Positions 9,674 through 19,952 of a stretch of DNA of 42,196 nucleotides are shown piece by piece; the first letter of the stretch is position 1; every line of letters starts with the position of its first letter. The position numbers and the translations under genes are program-made. The stretch spans positions 1-42,196 of the forward strand of contig JABMNK010000007.1 of the NCBI GenBank assembly GCA_013204595.1, in the 5' to 3' direction. This stretch comes from Flammeovirgaceae bacterium (GTDB lineage: Bacteria; Bacteroidota; Bacteroidia; Cytophagales; Cyclobacteriaceae). The notes below the pieces were generated by a model. The model saw only the letters and a list, made by a program, of their open reading frames with translations, was not told the origin of the DNA and ran no database searches.

Positions 9674-11080
9674 ATGGGTCATCCGACAACGTTATTTGAT
9701 AAAATATGGGACGGTCATACTGTCAGGTCAATAGACAACGGACCAAGTGTATTATATATCGATCGACATTATATTCATGAGGTCACTAGTCCCGTTGCTT
9801 TTTTAGGTCTAGCCGGCAGAGGGTTGGGTGTTGCATGTCCCGACAGGACTACTGCGACTCCGGATCACAATATACCTACCGAAAATCAGCATTTAAGTAT
9901 AAAGGATGCGCTGAGTCGCAACCAAGTAGATATGTTGATTGATAACTGTCAAAAACACAACATTCCACTTTACGGACTTAATCACAAATGGCAAGGAATC
10001 GTTCATGTTATTGGACCTGAATTGGGTTTAACCCAGCCGGGTATGACGATTGTTTGTGGAGATAGTCATACCTCAACGCACGGCGCTTTTGGTTGCGTTG
10101 CTTTTGGGATAGGCACAAGCGAGGTAGAAATGGTGTTAGGAACACAATGTATTCTTCAACCAAAGCCGAAAAAAATGCGCATCAAAATTGATGGTCATCT
10201 TAAAAGAGGAGTTACAGCAAAGGATGTCGCACTTTATATTATTTCTAAAATCACTACTAGTGGTGGAACAGGACATTTTATTGAATATGCAGGGGCTGCT
10301 ATTGAAAGCCTCTCAATGGAAGGTAGAATGACCTTGTGCAATATGAGTATTGAGAGTGGAGCTAGAGGTGGGCTCGTTGCGCCTGATGAACTTACCTTTG
10401 AATATGTAAAAGGACGAGAATTTTCCCCAAAAGGAATGGATTGGGAAAACGCTATGGAAAAATGGTCGGTACTTAAGACGGACGAAGGCGCTTTATTTGA
10501 TAAGGAATACGCATTCAATGCTGAGGATATTGATCCTATGATTACTTTTGGAACCAATCCAGGAATGGGTACCAGTATTACCGGCTACATCCCATTGTCC
10601 TCTTCGCTTGAAGAAGGTGAGAAAGTCTCTTACGAAAAGTCGTTAGAATATATGGGATTCAGTGGGGGTGATAAGTTAGAAGGCAAGACAGTAGATTTTG
10701 TTTTTGTTGGAAGTTGTACCAATGGAAGAATTGAAGATTTGCGTGAGTTCACTCATTTCATTAAGGGTAAAAAGAAAGCTCAAAATATTACAGCGTGGAT
10801 TGTTCCGGGATCTAAGCAAGTTGAGGCCCAAGCCCAAGAAGAAGGACTTGTTGCTATTTTGGAAGCGGCGGGATTCGAACTATGTCAACCGGGATGCTCA
10901 GCATGTCTGGCGATGAATGAAGATAAAATTCCTACAGGTAAATACGCAGTTTCGACCTCTAACAGAAATTTTGAGGGCCGTCAAGGTCCCGGTGCGCGCA
11001 CATTGTTGGCGAGCCCACTAGTTGCAGCAGCTTGCGCGATTTCTGGAAAAATCACAGATCCTAGACAATTTTTGAATTAA
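9674..11080 (+). CDS. leuC: 3-isopropylmalate dehydratase, large subunit
   Basis: An aconitase-family [4Fe-4S] subunit of 468 residues that, with LeuD, isomerises 2- to 3-isopropylmalate; LeuCD also handles citramalate via citraconate in organisms using the pyruvate route. Cluster ligands are visible: C348 ([16 protein letters not shown]) and C408/C411 ([15 protein letters not shown]). Substrate motifs [13 protein letters not shown] (128-140) and [19 protein letters not shown] near the C-terminus are intact. ATG 9674 lies 15 nt after leuA behind an A-rich leader, as is common in this phylum. LeuD follows 12 nt later. Confidence 0.95.
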   Translation: MGHPTTLFDKIWDGHTVRSIDNGPSVLYIDRHYIHEVTSPVAFLGLAGRGLGVACPDRTTATPDHNIPTENQHLSIKDALSRNQVDMLIDNCQKHNIPLYGLNHKWQGIVHVIGPELGLTQPGMTIVCGDSHTSTHGAFGCVAFGIGTSEVEMVLGTQCILQPKPKKMRIKIDGHLKRGVTAKDVALYIISKITTSGGTGHFIEYAGAAIESLSMEGRMTLCNMSIESGARGGLVAPDELTFEYVKGREFSPKGMDWENAMEKWSVLKTDEGALFDKEYAFNAEDIDPMITFGTNPGMGTSITGYIPLSSSLEEGEKVSYEKSLEYMGFSGGDKLEGKTVDFVFVGSCTNGRIEDLREFTHFIKGKKKAQNITAWIVPGSKQVEAQAQEEGLVAILEAAGFELCQPGCSACLAMNEDKIPTGKYAVSTSNRNFEGRQGPGARTLLASPLVAAACAISGKITDPRQFLN

Positions 11081-11092
11081 AAGGTTACTATT

Positions 11093-11683
11093 ATGCCCAT
11101 TGAAAAATTTATAAAAATCAACTCCTCAGCGGTTCCCATATCCATTGAAAATGTGGATACGGACCAGATCATTCCTGCAAGGTTTTTAAAGGCGGTAGAG
11201 CGTAAGGGTTTTGGAGACAATTTGTTCAGAGATTGGCGTTACGATAAAACTAATAAGCCTATTGTTAATTTTGCATTGAATCAAACCAAATATGCTGGGC
11301 AAATTTTGGTGGGAGGTAAAAATTTCGGAAGCGGTTCTAGTAGGGAGCATGCCGCCTGGGCGATTTACGATTATGGTTTTAAGGTGGTAGTGTCAAGCTT
11401 TTTTGCTGATATTTTTAAAGGTAACGCATTGAACAATGGACTACTTCCTGTGCAATTGACTCAGGCGGAACTTGTTCAGATATTTGCAAGTATTGAAGAC
11501 AATCCACAAGCTACCTTTACGATTGATTTACAAAATCAAACTTTCGTGCTTGATGCTTCTGGGAGCTCTTTTGATTTTGACATTAATCCCTATAAGAAGG
11601 AATGTCTCCTAAATGGTTATGAGGATATAGATTATCTGATAAGCCTGGAAAAAGAGATCTCATTTTTTGAATCCAACCGATGA
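11093..11683 (+). CDS. leuD: 3-isopropylmalate dehydratase, small subunit
   Basis: The swivelling-domain partner of LeuC, 196 residues, normal length. Visible motifs are [20 protein letters not shown] near residue 21, [18 protein letters not shown] (about 76-93) and [20 protein letters not shown]. The complex acts in leucine synthesis and, given the citramalate synthase next to it, probably also in isoleucine synthesis. The stop at 11681-11683 is immediately followed by the ATG of cimA at 11685, so the two are likely translationally coupled. Confidence 0.94.
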   Translation: MPIEKFIKINSSAVPISIENVDTDQIIPARFLKAVERKGFGDNLFRDWRYDKTNKPIVNFALNQTKYAGQILVGGKNFGSGSSREHAAWAIYDYGFKVVVSSFFADIFKGNALNNGLLPVQLTQAELVQIFASIEDNPQATFTIDLQNQTFVLDASGSSFDFDINPYKKECLLNGYEDIDYLISLEKEISFFESNR

Positions 11684-11684
11684 T

Positions 11685-13256
11685 ATGATCTTTGAGAAAG
11701 TTCAAATATTAGATACCACCCTAAGAGATGGGGAGCAGACTTCAGGTGTTTCTTTTACAGACAATGAAAAGCTGAGTTTAGCCAAAATATTGCTGGACGA
11801 AGTGAAAGTTGATCGTCTGGAGATTGCCTCTGCAAGGGTTTCGAAAGGTGAAAAGAAGGCTGCTCAACGTATTATTCAATGGGCGAAGGGATCCGGAAAA
11901 TTGGATAAAATTGAAATTCTTGGATTTGTAGACCGTCATGAATCGGTTCACTGGATTCATGAAGTTGGCGGGAGCGTGATGAATTTATTGGCAAAGGGGT
12001 CGTTAAAACATTTAAAAGGACAACTCAAGAAGTCACCCGAAGAACATATCGCTGAACTTATAGAAACCATAGATTATGCCAATTCTTTAGGTATTAAAGT
12101 CAATCTGTATTTGGAAGATTGGTCTAATGGGATGTCTCAATCCAAAGAGTATGTTTTTTTCTTGATGGATGCACTCAAGCAGGTCAATATAAATCGGTTC
12201 ATGCTTCCAGATACCTTAGGTATTTTGACGCCTGCCAATACTTATTTATTTGTTAAAGAAATGACCACGCGTTATCCAGCCCTAAAATTTGATTTCCATG
12301 CGCACAATGACTACGATTTGGCTGTTGCCAACGTGTTAGAAGGTGTTAAGGCTGGTGCGGATTGTATACATGTCACTGTCAATGGTTTGGGGGAGCGCGC
12401 AGGAAATGCCATCCTAAGTAGTACCATAGCAGTACTTCGAGATCATCTCAAAGTAGAAACTAATGTGGTTGAAAATAAGATTTACAGGATAAGTAAGCTC
12501 GTTGAAACGTTTTCTGGGTTGCGAATTCCTGCGAACAAACCACTTATTGGAGATAATGTATTTACGCAAACTTGTGGGGTACATGCAGACGGGGATAGTA
12601 AAGATAATTTGTATTTTAACGTGCTCCTGCCTGAGCGATTTGGCCGTTCACGTAGCTATGCTTTGGGCAAGACTTCTGGAAAGGCCAATGTGAAAAAAAA
12701 TCTAGCCGAATTGGGAATTGAACTTGATGATATTTCTTTAAAGAAGGTTACTGAAAGAGTCATTCAATTGGGAGATAAGAAAGAACAGATCACCCTAGAT
12801 GATTTGCCATATATAGTGGCGGATGTACTAGATCTCGATGAAATCCAACAGAGTGTCAAAATTATAAATTATAATTTAACACATGCCAAGGGATTAAGAC
12901 CAGTAGCCTCAGTGGCCTTGTTAATAGAGGGAAAAGAGTATGAGTCAAGTTCCTCAGGTGATGGTCAATATGATGCCTTTATGAATGCTTTGACCAAAAT
13001 TTACACCAACGACCTGAATAAAAAATTACCTTTACTCTTGGATTATAGTGTCTCCATCCCTCCGGGAGGCAAATCAGACGCCCTTTGTGAAACGACCATC
13101 ACTTGGCAGTTGCATCGAGACTTTAAAACCCGTGGGGTAGATACTGATCAAACATTTTCTGCCATTAAGGCGACAGAGAAGATGTTGAATTTGATTCATC
13201 ATGAGGACAATACCTCACCTTTAACGCAATTACAAACGCAACGTACTTTAGCATAA
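11685..13256 (+). CDS. cimA: (R)-citramalate synthase (LeuA paralogue, Leptospira type)
   Basis: An HMGL-family enzyme of 523 residues predicted to condense acetyl-CoA with pyruvate, giving citramalate for isoleucine. It is the second LeuA-like protein of the operon but differs in the substrate pocket. From memory of Leptospira interrogans CimA, pyruvate selectivity rests on L81, L104 and Y144. Here the same positions, with a constant offset of two, are L79 (IEILGFVD), L102 (MNLLAKGSL) and Y142 (NLYLEDWSNG), and R14/D15 of DTTLRDGEQ are present. Long blocks such as LEIASARVSKGE, DNVFTQTCGVHADGDSK and RSYALGKTSGKANV also match that family. A C-terminal LeuA regulatory domain (SSGDGQYDAFMNALTKIY) is present, probably sensing isoleucine. 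I chose ATG 11685; an upstream TTG at 11667 would overlap leuD. Automatic annotation may call it 2-isopropylmalate synthase. Confidence 0.85.
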   Translation: MIFEKVQILDTTLRDGEQTSGVSFTDNEKLSLAKILLDEVKVDRLEIASARVSKGEKKAAQRIIQWAKGSGKLDKIEILGFVDRHESVHWIHEVGGSVMNLLAKGSLKHLKGQLKKSPEEHIAELIETIDYANSLGIKVNLYLEDWSNGMSQSKEYVFFLMDALKQVNINRFMLPDTLGILTPANTYLFVKEMTTRYPALKFDFHAHNDYDLAVANVLEGVKAGADCIHVTVNGLGERAGNAILSSTIAVLRDHLKVETNVVENKIYRISKLVETFSGLRIPANKPLIGDNVFTQTCGVHADGDSKDNLYFNVLLPERFGRSRSYALGKTSGKANVKKNLAELGIELDDISLKKVTERVIQLGDKKEQITLDDLPYIVADVLDLDEIQQSVKIINYNLTHAKGLRPVASVALLIEGKEYESSSSGDGQYDAFMNALTKIYTNDLNKKLPLLLDYSVSIPPGGKSDALCETTITWQLHRDFKTRGVDTDQTFSAIKATEKMLNLIHHEDNTSPLTQLQTQRTLA

Positions 13257-13262
13257 AATTTT

Positions 13263-14333
13263 ATGAAACTAACTATTGCAGTCCTTCCTGGAGATGGAAT
13301 TGGCCCAGAAATTATTGAGCAGGCATTGAACGTAACAAAGGCAATCGCCGATAAATTTTCACATGAACTTTCTTATGAATTTGCCTTAACGGGTGCAGCA
13401 GCTATTGAGGCAGTAGGAGATCCTTATCCTGCTGAAACCCATGAGTTGTGTATGAAATCGGATGCGGTCTTGTTTGGAGCCATTGGAGATCCTAAATACG
13501 ATAATGACCCTTCTGCAAAAGTAAGGCCTGAGCAAGGACTTCTTGACATGCGTCAAAAGTTAGGATTGTATGCCAATATCAGACCTTTAACTACGTTCAA
13601 GTCATTGATTCACAAGTCGCCTTTACGTGCGGAGCTAGTGGACGGAGTGGATTTTGTTTGTATTAGGGAGCTTACAGGGGGGATTTATTTTGGAAAGCCT
13701 CAGGGAAGGTCTGAAGATGGAAATACGGCCTACGATACTTGCGTATATACGAGGGCTGAAATTGTGCGTATTCTTGAATTGGCATTTGAATTTGCTGGTA
13801 AGCGAAGGAAGAAATTGACAGTAGTAGACAAGGCTAATGTGCTGGCCACTTCGCGTTTATGGCGTCAGGTGGCTCAAGAAATGGCGCCAAATTATCCTGA
13901 TATTCAAGTAGAATACTTGTTGGTGGATAATGCTGCCATGCGGATTATTCAGTGGCCAAAAGATTTTGATGTGATGGTGACTGAAAATATGTTTGGAGAC
14001 ATCCTGACCGATGAGGCTAGTGTGATTAGTGGTTCTATGGGATTGTTACCTTCTGCATCCGTGGGAGTTCACACTTCTGTTTTTGAGCCTATTCATGGGT
14101 CATACCCACAGGCAGCAGGTAAAAACATTGCTAATCCGTTGGCAACCATTCTTTCTGCAGCCATGATGTTTGAGTATGCTTTTAAGCTCACAAAAGAATC
14201 AGCACTGATTAGAGAAGCAGTAGAAAAATCAATTGAACAAGAATACGTCACCGAAGATATTGCATCCGGCCGGAAAAGTCAATCAACGTCTTTGGTTGGA
14301 GAATGGATTATCGCGTATATAAAGAATAAATAA
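13263..14333 (+). CDS. leuB: 3-isopropylmalate dehydrogenase
   Basis: An NAD-dependent beta-decarboxylating dehydrogenase of 356 residues that oxidises 3-isopropylmalate to 2-oxoisocaproate. In organisms with CimA it also turns 3-methylmalate into 2-oxobutyrate. Family motifs: [10 protein letters not shown] (8-17), the [14 protein letters not shown] loop, [13 protein letters not shown], and [20 protein letters not shown] with the metal-binding aspartates. The C-terminal block [20 protein letters not shown] is intact and the length normal. It starts 6 nt after cimA and ends 2 nt before thrA, so it sits at the junction between the branched-chain and threonine halves of the operon. Confidence 0.95.
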   Translation: MKLTIAVLPGDGIGPEIIEQALNVTKAIADKFSHELSYEFALTGAAAIEAVGDPYPAETHELCMKSDAVLFGAIGDPKYDNDPSAKVRPEQGLLDMRQKLGLYANIRPLTTFKSLIHKSPLRAELVDGVDFVCIRELTGGIYFGKPQGRSEDGNTAYDTCVYTRAEIVRILELAFEFAGKRRKKLTVVDKANVLATSRLWRQVAQEMAPNYPDIQVEYLLVDNAAMRIIQWPKDFDVMVTENMFGDILTDEASVISGSMGLLPSASVGVHTSVFEPIHGSYPQAAGKNIANPLATILSAAMMFEYAFKLTKESALIREAVEKSIEQEYVTEDIASGRKSQSTSLVGEWIIAYIKNK

Positions 14334-14335
14334 CC

Positions 14336-16783
14336 ATGATCGTACTCAAGTTTGGAGGTACTTCCATGGGGACCGCACAGAGTATTCGCACTGTGGCTGA
14401 AATCCTCATGAAAAAGGTACAATCTGATGAGTTATTCGTGGTTGTATCAGCGGTTGGAGGCATTACCGATAAATTGGCTCGTGCTGCTCAATATGCTCAA
14501 AAGGGAGATAGTAGTTATGAATTATTGGTCATTGAGATTGAGCAAATTCACCTAGCCATCACCAAAGAGTTGATTCCCGTAAAGCAACAGAGTGGGGTAA
14601 TCGGTGCAGTTAAGTTATTGATCAATGAGCTTGAAGATGTACTGAAAGGTATCTACTTACTCAGAGAAAATAGCCTCAAATCAAGGGACTATGTCTGGGG
14701 TATGGGGGAGCGATTATCCTCCTTAATTATTTATAAATATATGGCCGGATTGACCGTTGACCTTGACTACCTCGATCCAACAAAAATAATTACGTGTACA
14801 AATAGTTTTGGTACTGGGATAGTTATTATGCAGCTATCCAAAGAAAAAGCGCAAAAAATCGTTTTAAAATTAAAAAAAATCACCATTTGTCCTGGATTTA
14901 TTGCGGGGACATTAGAAGGAGATTTTACCACTTTGGGTCGTGGAGGGTCCGATTATACGGCGGCCCTTTTTGCCAATTTTTTCCGTGTATCTCGACTGGA
15001 GATCTGGTCAAATGTGAGTGGCCTGATGACAGCAGATCCTCGATTAGTACCTAATGCACGCGTAATTTCCCACTTGTCGTACGAAGAAGCGCTAGAGCTT
15101 TCTCATTTTGGTGCCAGGGTGATCTACCCACCAACCATTCAACCAGCCTTGGAGCAAAACATACCCATCGAAATAAAGAACACTTTTGATTTACGTGATG
15201 AGGGCACCCAGATTACAAGCTATTGGGAGGATACGAGTATCATTCGTGGAATCTCTTCGATCGATGAGGTCAGTCTATTGAATTTAAGCGGGAGTAGTAT
15301 GGTGGGGATACCCAATTTTTCAGCGAGACTTTTTCATGCGCTGGCACAAAAAAACATCAGTGTCATTATCATCACGCAGGCTTCCTCCGAACATACCATT
15401 TGTGTAGGTATTTCTTCTTCTAATGTATTAGATGCTGCTACTGTTATTAACACGGCTTTTGAAAATGAAATTCGTTTAGGCAAAGTCAATGCAATTGAAA
15501 TTGAGAACGATTTGTCCATAGTTGCATTAGTGGGTTCCAATATGAAAAATCAAGTAGGCATCAGTGGACAGATGTTTAATACGCTTGGTAAAAATGGGGT
15601 TAATATTAAGGCCATTGCTCAGGGTTCTTCTGAGCGAAATATCACGGTAGTGATTGAGAAAAAACATTTAAAGAAAGCCGTCAATGCCTTACATGAGTCG
15701 TTTTTTGATGATGAAATCAAAAAAGTTAATTTATTCATTATTGGACTGGGGAATGTAGGGAAGGCTTTTTTGGAGCAAATTGCCAGTCAGAACAAATATT
15801 TATTAGATAAATTTAATATTAGCCTTGAGATCATTGGCGCTGCCAATTCGAGAAAGATGTTGTTTGATGATGCGGGGATCAATCCGCTGGTATTGATTGA
15901 TGGGTTGGAGTACAGTGAATCATTTGATCAAGAGTTGTTTTTGAAAAATATGATAGCGTTGAATCTTAGAAACAGTATTTTTGTTGATATAACCGCTTCT
16001 GAGATAGTTTCTGACGTCTATCCTGCGGTTTTAAAGCAAAGTATTTCTATTGTGACACCTAATAAAATAGCAGCGACGAAAACCTTTGCGCATTATGCTT
16101 TATTGAAGGCACTTTCAAGGAAATATAAAGCACAATTTTTATTTGAAACCAATGTAGGTGCAGGTCTTCCGGTACTTTCTACCTTAAGCGATTTGGTCCA
16201 AAGTGGTGACCGTATTCATAAAATAGAGGCTGTGCTTTCGGGCACATTGAACTTTATTTTTAACCATTATGATACCAGTATCCCTTTTGTAGAAATTGTT
16301 AAAAAAGCTAAAGAGGCCGGCTATACTGAGCCTGACCCAAGATTGGATCTTTCGGGAGCAGATGTGATGCGAAAAATTTTAATTTTGGCAAGAGAGAGTG
16401 GCTATGTATTTGAAATGGATGAAGTGTCAGGCAAGTCATTTTTACCAGAAAGTTGCGTAATCACCAATAATGAGATCGAATTTTACACCAAATTAGCAGC
16501 AGAGGAGGCTCATTTCGTGGCTCTTTACCAAGCCGCAGTCAAGCAGCAAAGCAAACTGAGGTATGTGGCAATATTTGAAAACAAACAATTGTCAACAGGT
16601 CTTTCTCAGGTCAATAATGAGCATCCATTCTATCAATTGGAAGGTAAAGATAATATTGTACTTTTTTACACAGATCGCTATCCCCAGCAACCATTAATAA
16701 TTAAAGGAGCAGGAGCAGGAGCACAAGTCACAGCGTCAGGTATCTTTGCCGACGTAATGCGAGCTGCCAATACACAACAATAA
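14336..16783 (+). CDS. thrA: Bifunctional aspartokinase / homoserine dehydrogenase
   Basis: A fusion of 815 residues catalysing the first and third steps from aspartate towards threonine. The aspartokinase part (about 1-290) starts with LKFGGTSMG (residues 4-12) and includes TLGRGGSDYTAALFA. Tandem ACT domains (about 300-455; NISVIIITQASSEHTICVGI and NGVNIKAIAQGSSERNITVV) would bind threonine for feedback. The homoserine dehydrogenase part begins at IIGLGNVGKAF (G470) and contains ETNVGAGLPVL, VLSGTLNFIFNHY and GYTEPDPRLDLSGADVMRK. The length matches E. coli ThrA-type fusions. It starts 2 nt after leuB, so threonine synthesis is tied to branched-chain synthesis at the transcript level. Confidence 0.95.
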   Translation: MIVLKFGGTSMGTAQSIRTVAEILMKKVQSDELFVVVSAVGGITDKLARAAQYAQKGDSSYELLVIEIEQIHLAITKELIPVKQQSGVIGAVKLLINELEDVLKGIYLLRENSLKSRDYVWGMGERLSSLIIYKYMAGLTVDLDYLDPTKIITCTNSFGTGIVIMQLSKEKAQKIVLKLKKITICPGFIAGTLEGDFTTLGRGGSDYTAALFANFFRVSRLEIWSNVSGLMTADPRLVPNARVISHLSYEEALELSHFGARVIYPPTIQPALEQNIPIEIKNTFDLRDEGTQITSYWEDTSIIRGISSIDEVSLLNLSGSSMVGIPNFSARLFHALAQKNISVIIITQASSEHTICVGISSSNVLDAATVINTAFENEIRLGKVNAIEIENDLSIVALVGSNMKNQVGISGQMFNTLGKNGVNIKAIAQGSSERNITVVIEKKHLKKAVNALHESFFDDEIKKVNLFIIGLGNVGKAFLEQIASQNKYLLDKFNISLEIIGAANSRKMLFDDAGINPLVLIDGLEYSESFDQELFLKNMIALNLRNSIFVDITASEIVSDVYPAVLKQSISIVTPNKIAATKTFAHYALLKALSRKYKAQFLFETNVGAGLPVLSTLSDLVQSGDRIHKIEAVLSGTLNFIFNHYDTSIPFVEIVKKAKEAGYTEPDPRLDLSGADVMRKILILARESGYVFEMDEVSGKSFLPESCVITNNEIEFYTKLAAEEAHFVALYQAAVKQQSKLRYVAIFENKQLSTGLSQVNNEHPFYQLEGKDNIVLFYTDRYPQQPLIIKGAGAGAQVTASGIFADVMRAANTQQ

Positions 16784-16789
16784 TGTGCC

Positions 16790-17716
16790 ATGGAATCAAT
16801 TAAAGTTTTTGCACCCGCTACCGTTGCTAATGTCGGTTGCGGTTACGATGTCCTAGGATTTGCCTTGCAAGGTTATGGTGATGAACTTATTTTGACTCGA
16901 AGAAAAGATGAAAAGCTGGTGATTACTTCTATTGAAGGGGTTTCTGGCTTACCTATGGACCCTACACGAAATGTGTCGACAGTCGCCATTAGTGCCTTGC
17001 TAGATGACCTGGGACTTCGAAAAGGATTTGACTTAAGGATCAAAAAAAACATTTCATCCGGTAGTGGATTAGGGTCTAGTGCTTCTAGCGCGGCCGCGGC
17101 TGTTTTTGCAGCTAATCAATTATTAGGTACTCCCAAAACCAAGCAGGAGCTTATTTCATACGCCATGGCGGGAGAGAAGATGGCTTCAACAAAAGCGCAT
17201 GCAGACAATGTGACCCCGAGTATTTTGGGCGGTTTTACGGTTGTGAGGAGCTGCCAACCATTAGATGTATTCAATATTCCTTATCCAAGTGAATTGAAAG
17301 TGGTGGTTATTTTCCCGCAAGTAGAGGTCAAGACCAGTGACGCGAAGAGAATGCTGAAATCAGAGGTGAAGCTATCAGATGCAGTCAGGCAATGGGGCAA
17401 TGTTGCCGGATTAGTTTCAGGTTTAATTTTGGAAGATTATGATCGCATTGGAAAATCACTAGAAGATGTCATCGTAGAACCTGTAAGGAGTATTTTGATA
17501 CCCTTTTTTCAAGAAATGAAAAAAATGGCCCTGAAAAACGGTGCGCTGGGCTACAGTATTTCGGGATCAGGACCGAGTATGTTTTGCTTTTTGAGAGGTA
17601 ATGAAAATACTCAGGAAATTGTTTGGAATGCCAAAAAATATTATCATTCTCATGACATTGAGGTAATAGCCTTTGTGTCTGATATCAATCCATCTGGAGC
17701 TATTATTTTAGATTAA
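16790..17716 (+). CDS. thrB: Homoserine kinase
   Basis: A GHMP-family kinase of 308 residues that phosphorylates homoserine with ATP. The N-terminal FAPATVANVGCGYDVLGFAL matches the family. The ATP-binding loop SSGSGLGSSASSAAAA is at 89-104, with Ser in place of the Pro that begins the motif in many GHMP kinases. The C-terminal GYSISGSGPSMFCFL glycine motif closes the active site. It starts 6 nt after thrA and ends 1 nt before thrC, an ordinary thrABC arrangement appended to the ilv-leu genes. Confidence 0.95.
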   Translation: MESIKVFAPATVANVGCGYDVLGFALQGYGDELILTRRKDEKLVITSIEGVSGLPMDPTRNVSTVAISALLDDLGLRKGFDLRIKKNISSGSGLGSSASSAAAAVFAANQLLGTPKTKQELISYAMAGEKMASTKAHADNVTPSILGGFTVVRSCQPLDVFNIPYPSELKVVVIFPQVEVKTSDAKRMLKSEVKLSDAVRQWGNVAGLVSGLILEDYDRIGKSLEDVIVEPVRSILIPFFQEMKKMALKNGALGYSISGSGPSMFCFLRGNENTQEIVWNAKKYYHSHDIEVIAFVSDINPSGAIILD

Positions 17717-17717
17717 T

Positions 17718-19001
17718 ATGCAGTTTTATTCTACCAATAACCCATCTTATAAAGTCAATTTCGAGCAGGCTGTTTTTAAAAGTCTACCACCAGACAATGG
17801 CTTATTTTATCCGCAAATATTGCCCCGACTGGATCCAGATTGGATAAAAAACTTGAATCATCTCTCCAAAACTGAAATTGGATTGATGATTGCTTCAAAA
17901 TTCATTGGAGACGAGATACCCATGCCCCGTTTAGCGCAAATTGTATCGGAGACCATTGATTTTGACATCCCTTTAGTGAAGATAACCGATCATATTTCGA
18001 GTTTGGAATTGTACCATGGCCCTACGTGGGCATTTAAAGATGTAGGGGCGCGCTTTCTGTCGCGCTGCATGGCTTACTTCATCGAACAATCAAATCGAGA
18101 GGTTACAATTTTGGTAGCCACATCTGGTGATACAGGCGGTGCCGTGGCTGCTGGTTTTTATAATCTACCGGGTATTAGGGTAAAGATTTTATATCCAAAA
18201 GGTAAAGTTAGCGATATTCAGCAAAGGCAATTGACAACCTGGGGAGGAAACGTCTCGGCTTATGAAGTAGCAGGGACCTTTGATGATTGTCAGTATCTGG
18301 TAAAGCAGGCGTTTTTAGATCAGGAATTATCTCAAGAACTTAATTTGTCTTCGGCCAATTCAATTAATATAGCAAGACTGATTCCGCAGTCCTTTTATTA
18401 TTTTTATGCCATGCAACAGGTGGATTCAAACGATCAAGTTTTCTGTGTACCATCAGGAAATTATGGAAACCTTACTGCAGGTTTGTGGGCATGGGCAATG
18501 GGACTTCCTATCAAAAAATTTATAGCAGCCACAAATCAAAATAAGGTCGTTCCCGATTATTTGACGACAGGAATTTATGCATCCAAACCATCCATTCAGA
18601 CCTATGCCAATGCCATGGATGTTGGATCACCAAGTAATTTTGTAAGGATGTTAGAATTGTTTAAGTACCATCATTCGGACATGACCAAGCGACTTTCTGG
18701 ATATTATGTGGGCGACGACGCTATTTTATCAACAATTAAGGATTGTTATGAGCAGTTTGGCTATTTATTAGATCCACACGGCGCCATTGGTTATGCGGCA
18801 CTCAGTACGCTGCTTGCGCCTGGAGAACATGGTATTTTCTTGGAAACTGCTCATCCTGTGAAGTTTTTGGATGTCGTAAATCAGGCATTGGGAGGTGCTG
18901 TTGATTTTCAAGAAAAGTCAAAACCATTAGCTGATAAAAAAGAAACCTATCAATCTATTGGTATAGATTTTGTCGAATTTAAGCAGGTTTTGAAAGGTTA
19001 G
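17718..19001 (+). CDS. thrC: Threonine synthase
   Basis: A PLP enzyme of 427 residues converting O-phosphohomoserine to threonine. The N-terminus MQFYSTNNPSYKVNFEQAVF is the family lid region. The PLP lysine is K107 in GPTWAFKDVGARFLSRCM, and ATSGDTGGAVAAGFY, VPSGNYGNLTAGL and LDPHGAIGYAAL are further signatures. Its size is that of the shorter, bacterial-type enzyme. It is the last gene of the operon: the next gene is on the other strand, and I see no strong intrinsic terminator in the 130 bp between them, only a CGAGG/CCTCG pair at 19039-19076. Confidence 0.94.
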   Translation: MQFYSTNNPSYKVNFEQAVFKSLPPDNGLFYPQILPRLDPDWIKNLNHLSKTEIGLMIASKFIGDEIPMPRLAQIVSETIDFDIPLVKITDHISSLELYHGPTWAFKDVGARFLSRCMAYFIEQSNREVTILVATSGDTGGAVAAGFYNLPGIRVKILYPKGKVSDIQQRQLTTWGGNVSAYEVAGTFDDCQYLVKQAFLDQELSQELNLSSANSINIARLIPQSFYYFYAMQQVDSNDQVFCVPSGNYGNLTAGLWAWAMGLPIKKFIAATNQNKVVPDYLTTGIYASKPSIQTYANAMDVGSPSNFVRMLELFKYHHSDMTKRLSGYYVGDDAILSTIKDCYEQFGYLLDPHGAIGYAALSTLLAPGEHGIFLETAHPVKFLDVVNQALGGAVDFQEKSKPLADKKETYQSIGIDFVEFKQVLKG

Positions 19002-19131
19002 GATAATCATATAGCCATCCCATGATTTTGATGTAAAACGAGGTTATTTGCACTTTATTTGCTTATAATTTCCTCGAACTACTGAACATTCCTTGGATGT
19101 TAAAATGAGGTTTAACTTATTTATTGGCGAT

Positions 19132-19938
19132 TTAATTTGCTAAAACCAATTCATAGTCAGTATAATAAAATTCGGCTCGCAAGAATTCAATATTGCGATG
19201 GGCATCCGTTCTAAAGGATTGCCGATGATCAAAAAACCGTATCGGTAAGTCATCCTTGAAGGTGATGTTTTCAATATAGGCGTAGGTAGGTGGGTGATAG
19301 ACTAGAGCTCCCGAAAAGTCACCTGTTTTTCTATTAAAATAATAGTACCAATCTTCTTGTGTTGAATGATTTTGATTGTTAATTGGATCATAACTGGCTT
19401 TTATGACATCAACCGACTGGCCATTTCTTAACGTATCGTGTCCTAGAAAAGTAAGTTTTACCCCTTCGTCCAGTAGTTTAAAGGGCATTCCGATCACGTA
19501 AAGGGCACTCATTACGCTTTGAGAAGGATCTTTGTCACTAAGGATGCCATTTTCAAATTGTTGAGCGCTATCACTTCGGTACAATATGCGATAGTCATTA
19601 TTGTTTTCGCGCCAGGTAATTTCGGCAGAAAAATAAGGATCAAAAGTATATTGATGAAGCTGAATATTGGCTGATTCCACAGAGCCGTCAGGCAAAAACA
19701 GTGTGCCATGTTTTTGATAGGTCAATTTCTTGAGTTTTTTCCATTTATTCAATCCTCCGGCTCTTGATATGGCTTTAAGTAAGATTTTTTTAACGGAAGT
19801 ATCTTGAATTTGGGAGTAGTGGTCCCAGCCTACTTGTTTATTACCTTCAGGCGTGTGACAAGCTAGAACGAGCGCACCAAATAAACTGATCAATGAGTAC
19901 TTAATGGGTCTTGTGATCTTCGAATATTTCAGATTCAT
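19132..19938 (-). CDS. Lipoprotein of unknown function, LolA-like/DUF6503-like
   Basis: 268 residues with a lipoprotein signal ending at LVLAC (Cys27). The mature part starts with a helical segment containing AISRAGGLNKWKKLKKLTYQ, then alternating strands with Tyr/Asp-rich stretches. This layout (an ..aGG...W..l..l. motif followed by an antiparallel sheet) recalls LolA-like Bacteroidota lipoproteins such as DUF6503; I offer this as resemblance only. A conserved-looking NRKTGDFSGALVYHPPTYAY segment lies near the C-terminus. It starts 14 nt downstream of the ABC ATPase gene on the same strand, so the two are probably cotranscribed. Function unknown. Confidence 0.75.
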   Translation of the reverse strand: MNLKYSKITRPIKYSLISLFGALVLACHTPEGNKQVGWDHYSQIQDTSVKKILLKAISRAGGLNKWKKLKKLTYQKHGTLFLPDGSVESANIQLHQYTFDPYFSAEITWRENNNDYRILYRSDSAQQFENGILSDKDPSQSVMSALYVIGMPFKLLDEGVKLTFLGHDTLRNGQSVDVIKASYDPINNQNHSTQEDWYYYFNRKTGDFSGALVYHPPTYAYIENITFKDDLPIRFFDHRQSFRTDAHRNIEFLRAEFYYTDYELVLAN

Positions 19939-19952
19939 ACCATTTTTATAGA

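Noticed and set aside
19002-19131. Possible terminator after thrC
   Set aside because: Only a 5-bp CGAGG/CCTCG pair with a 28-nt loop and no T run; not enough to call a terminator.
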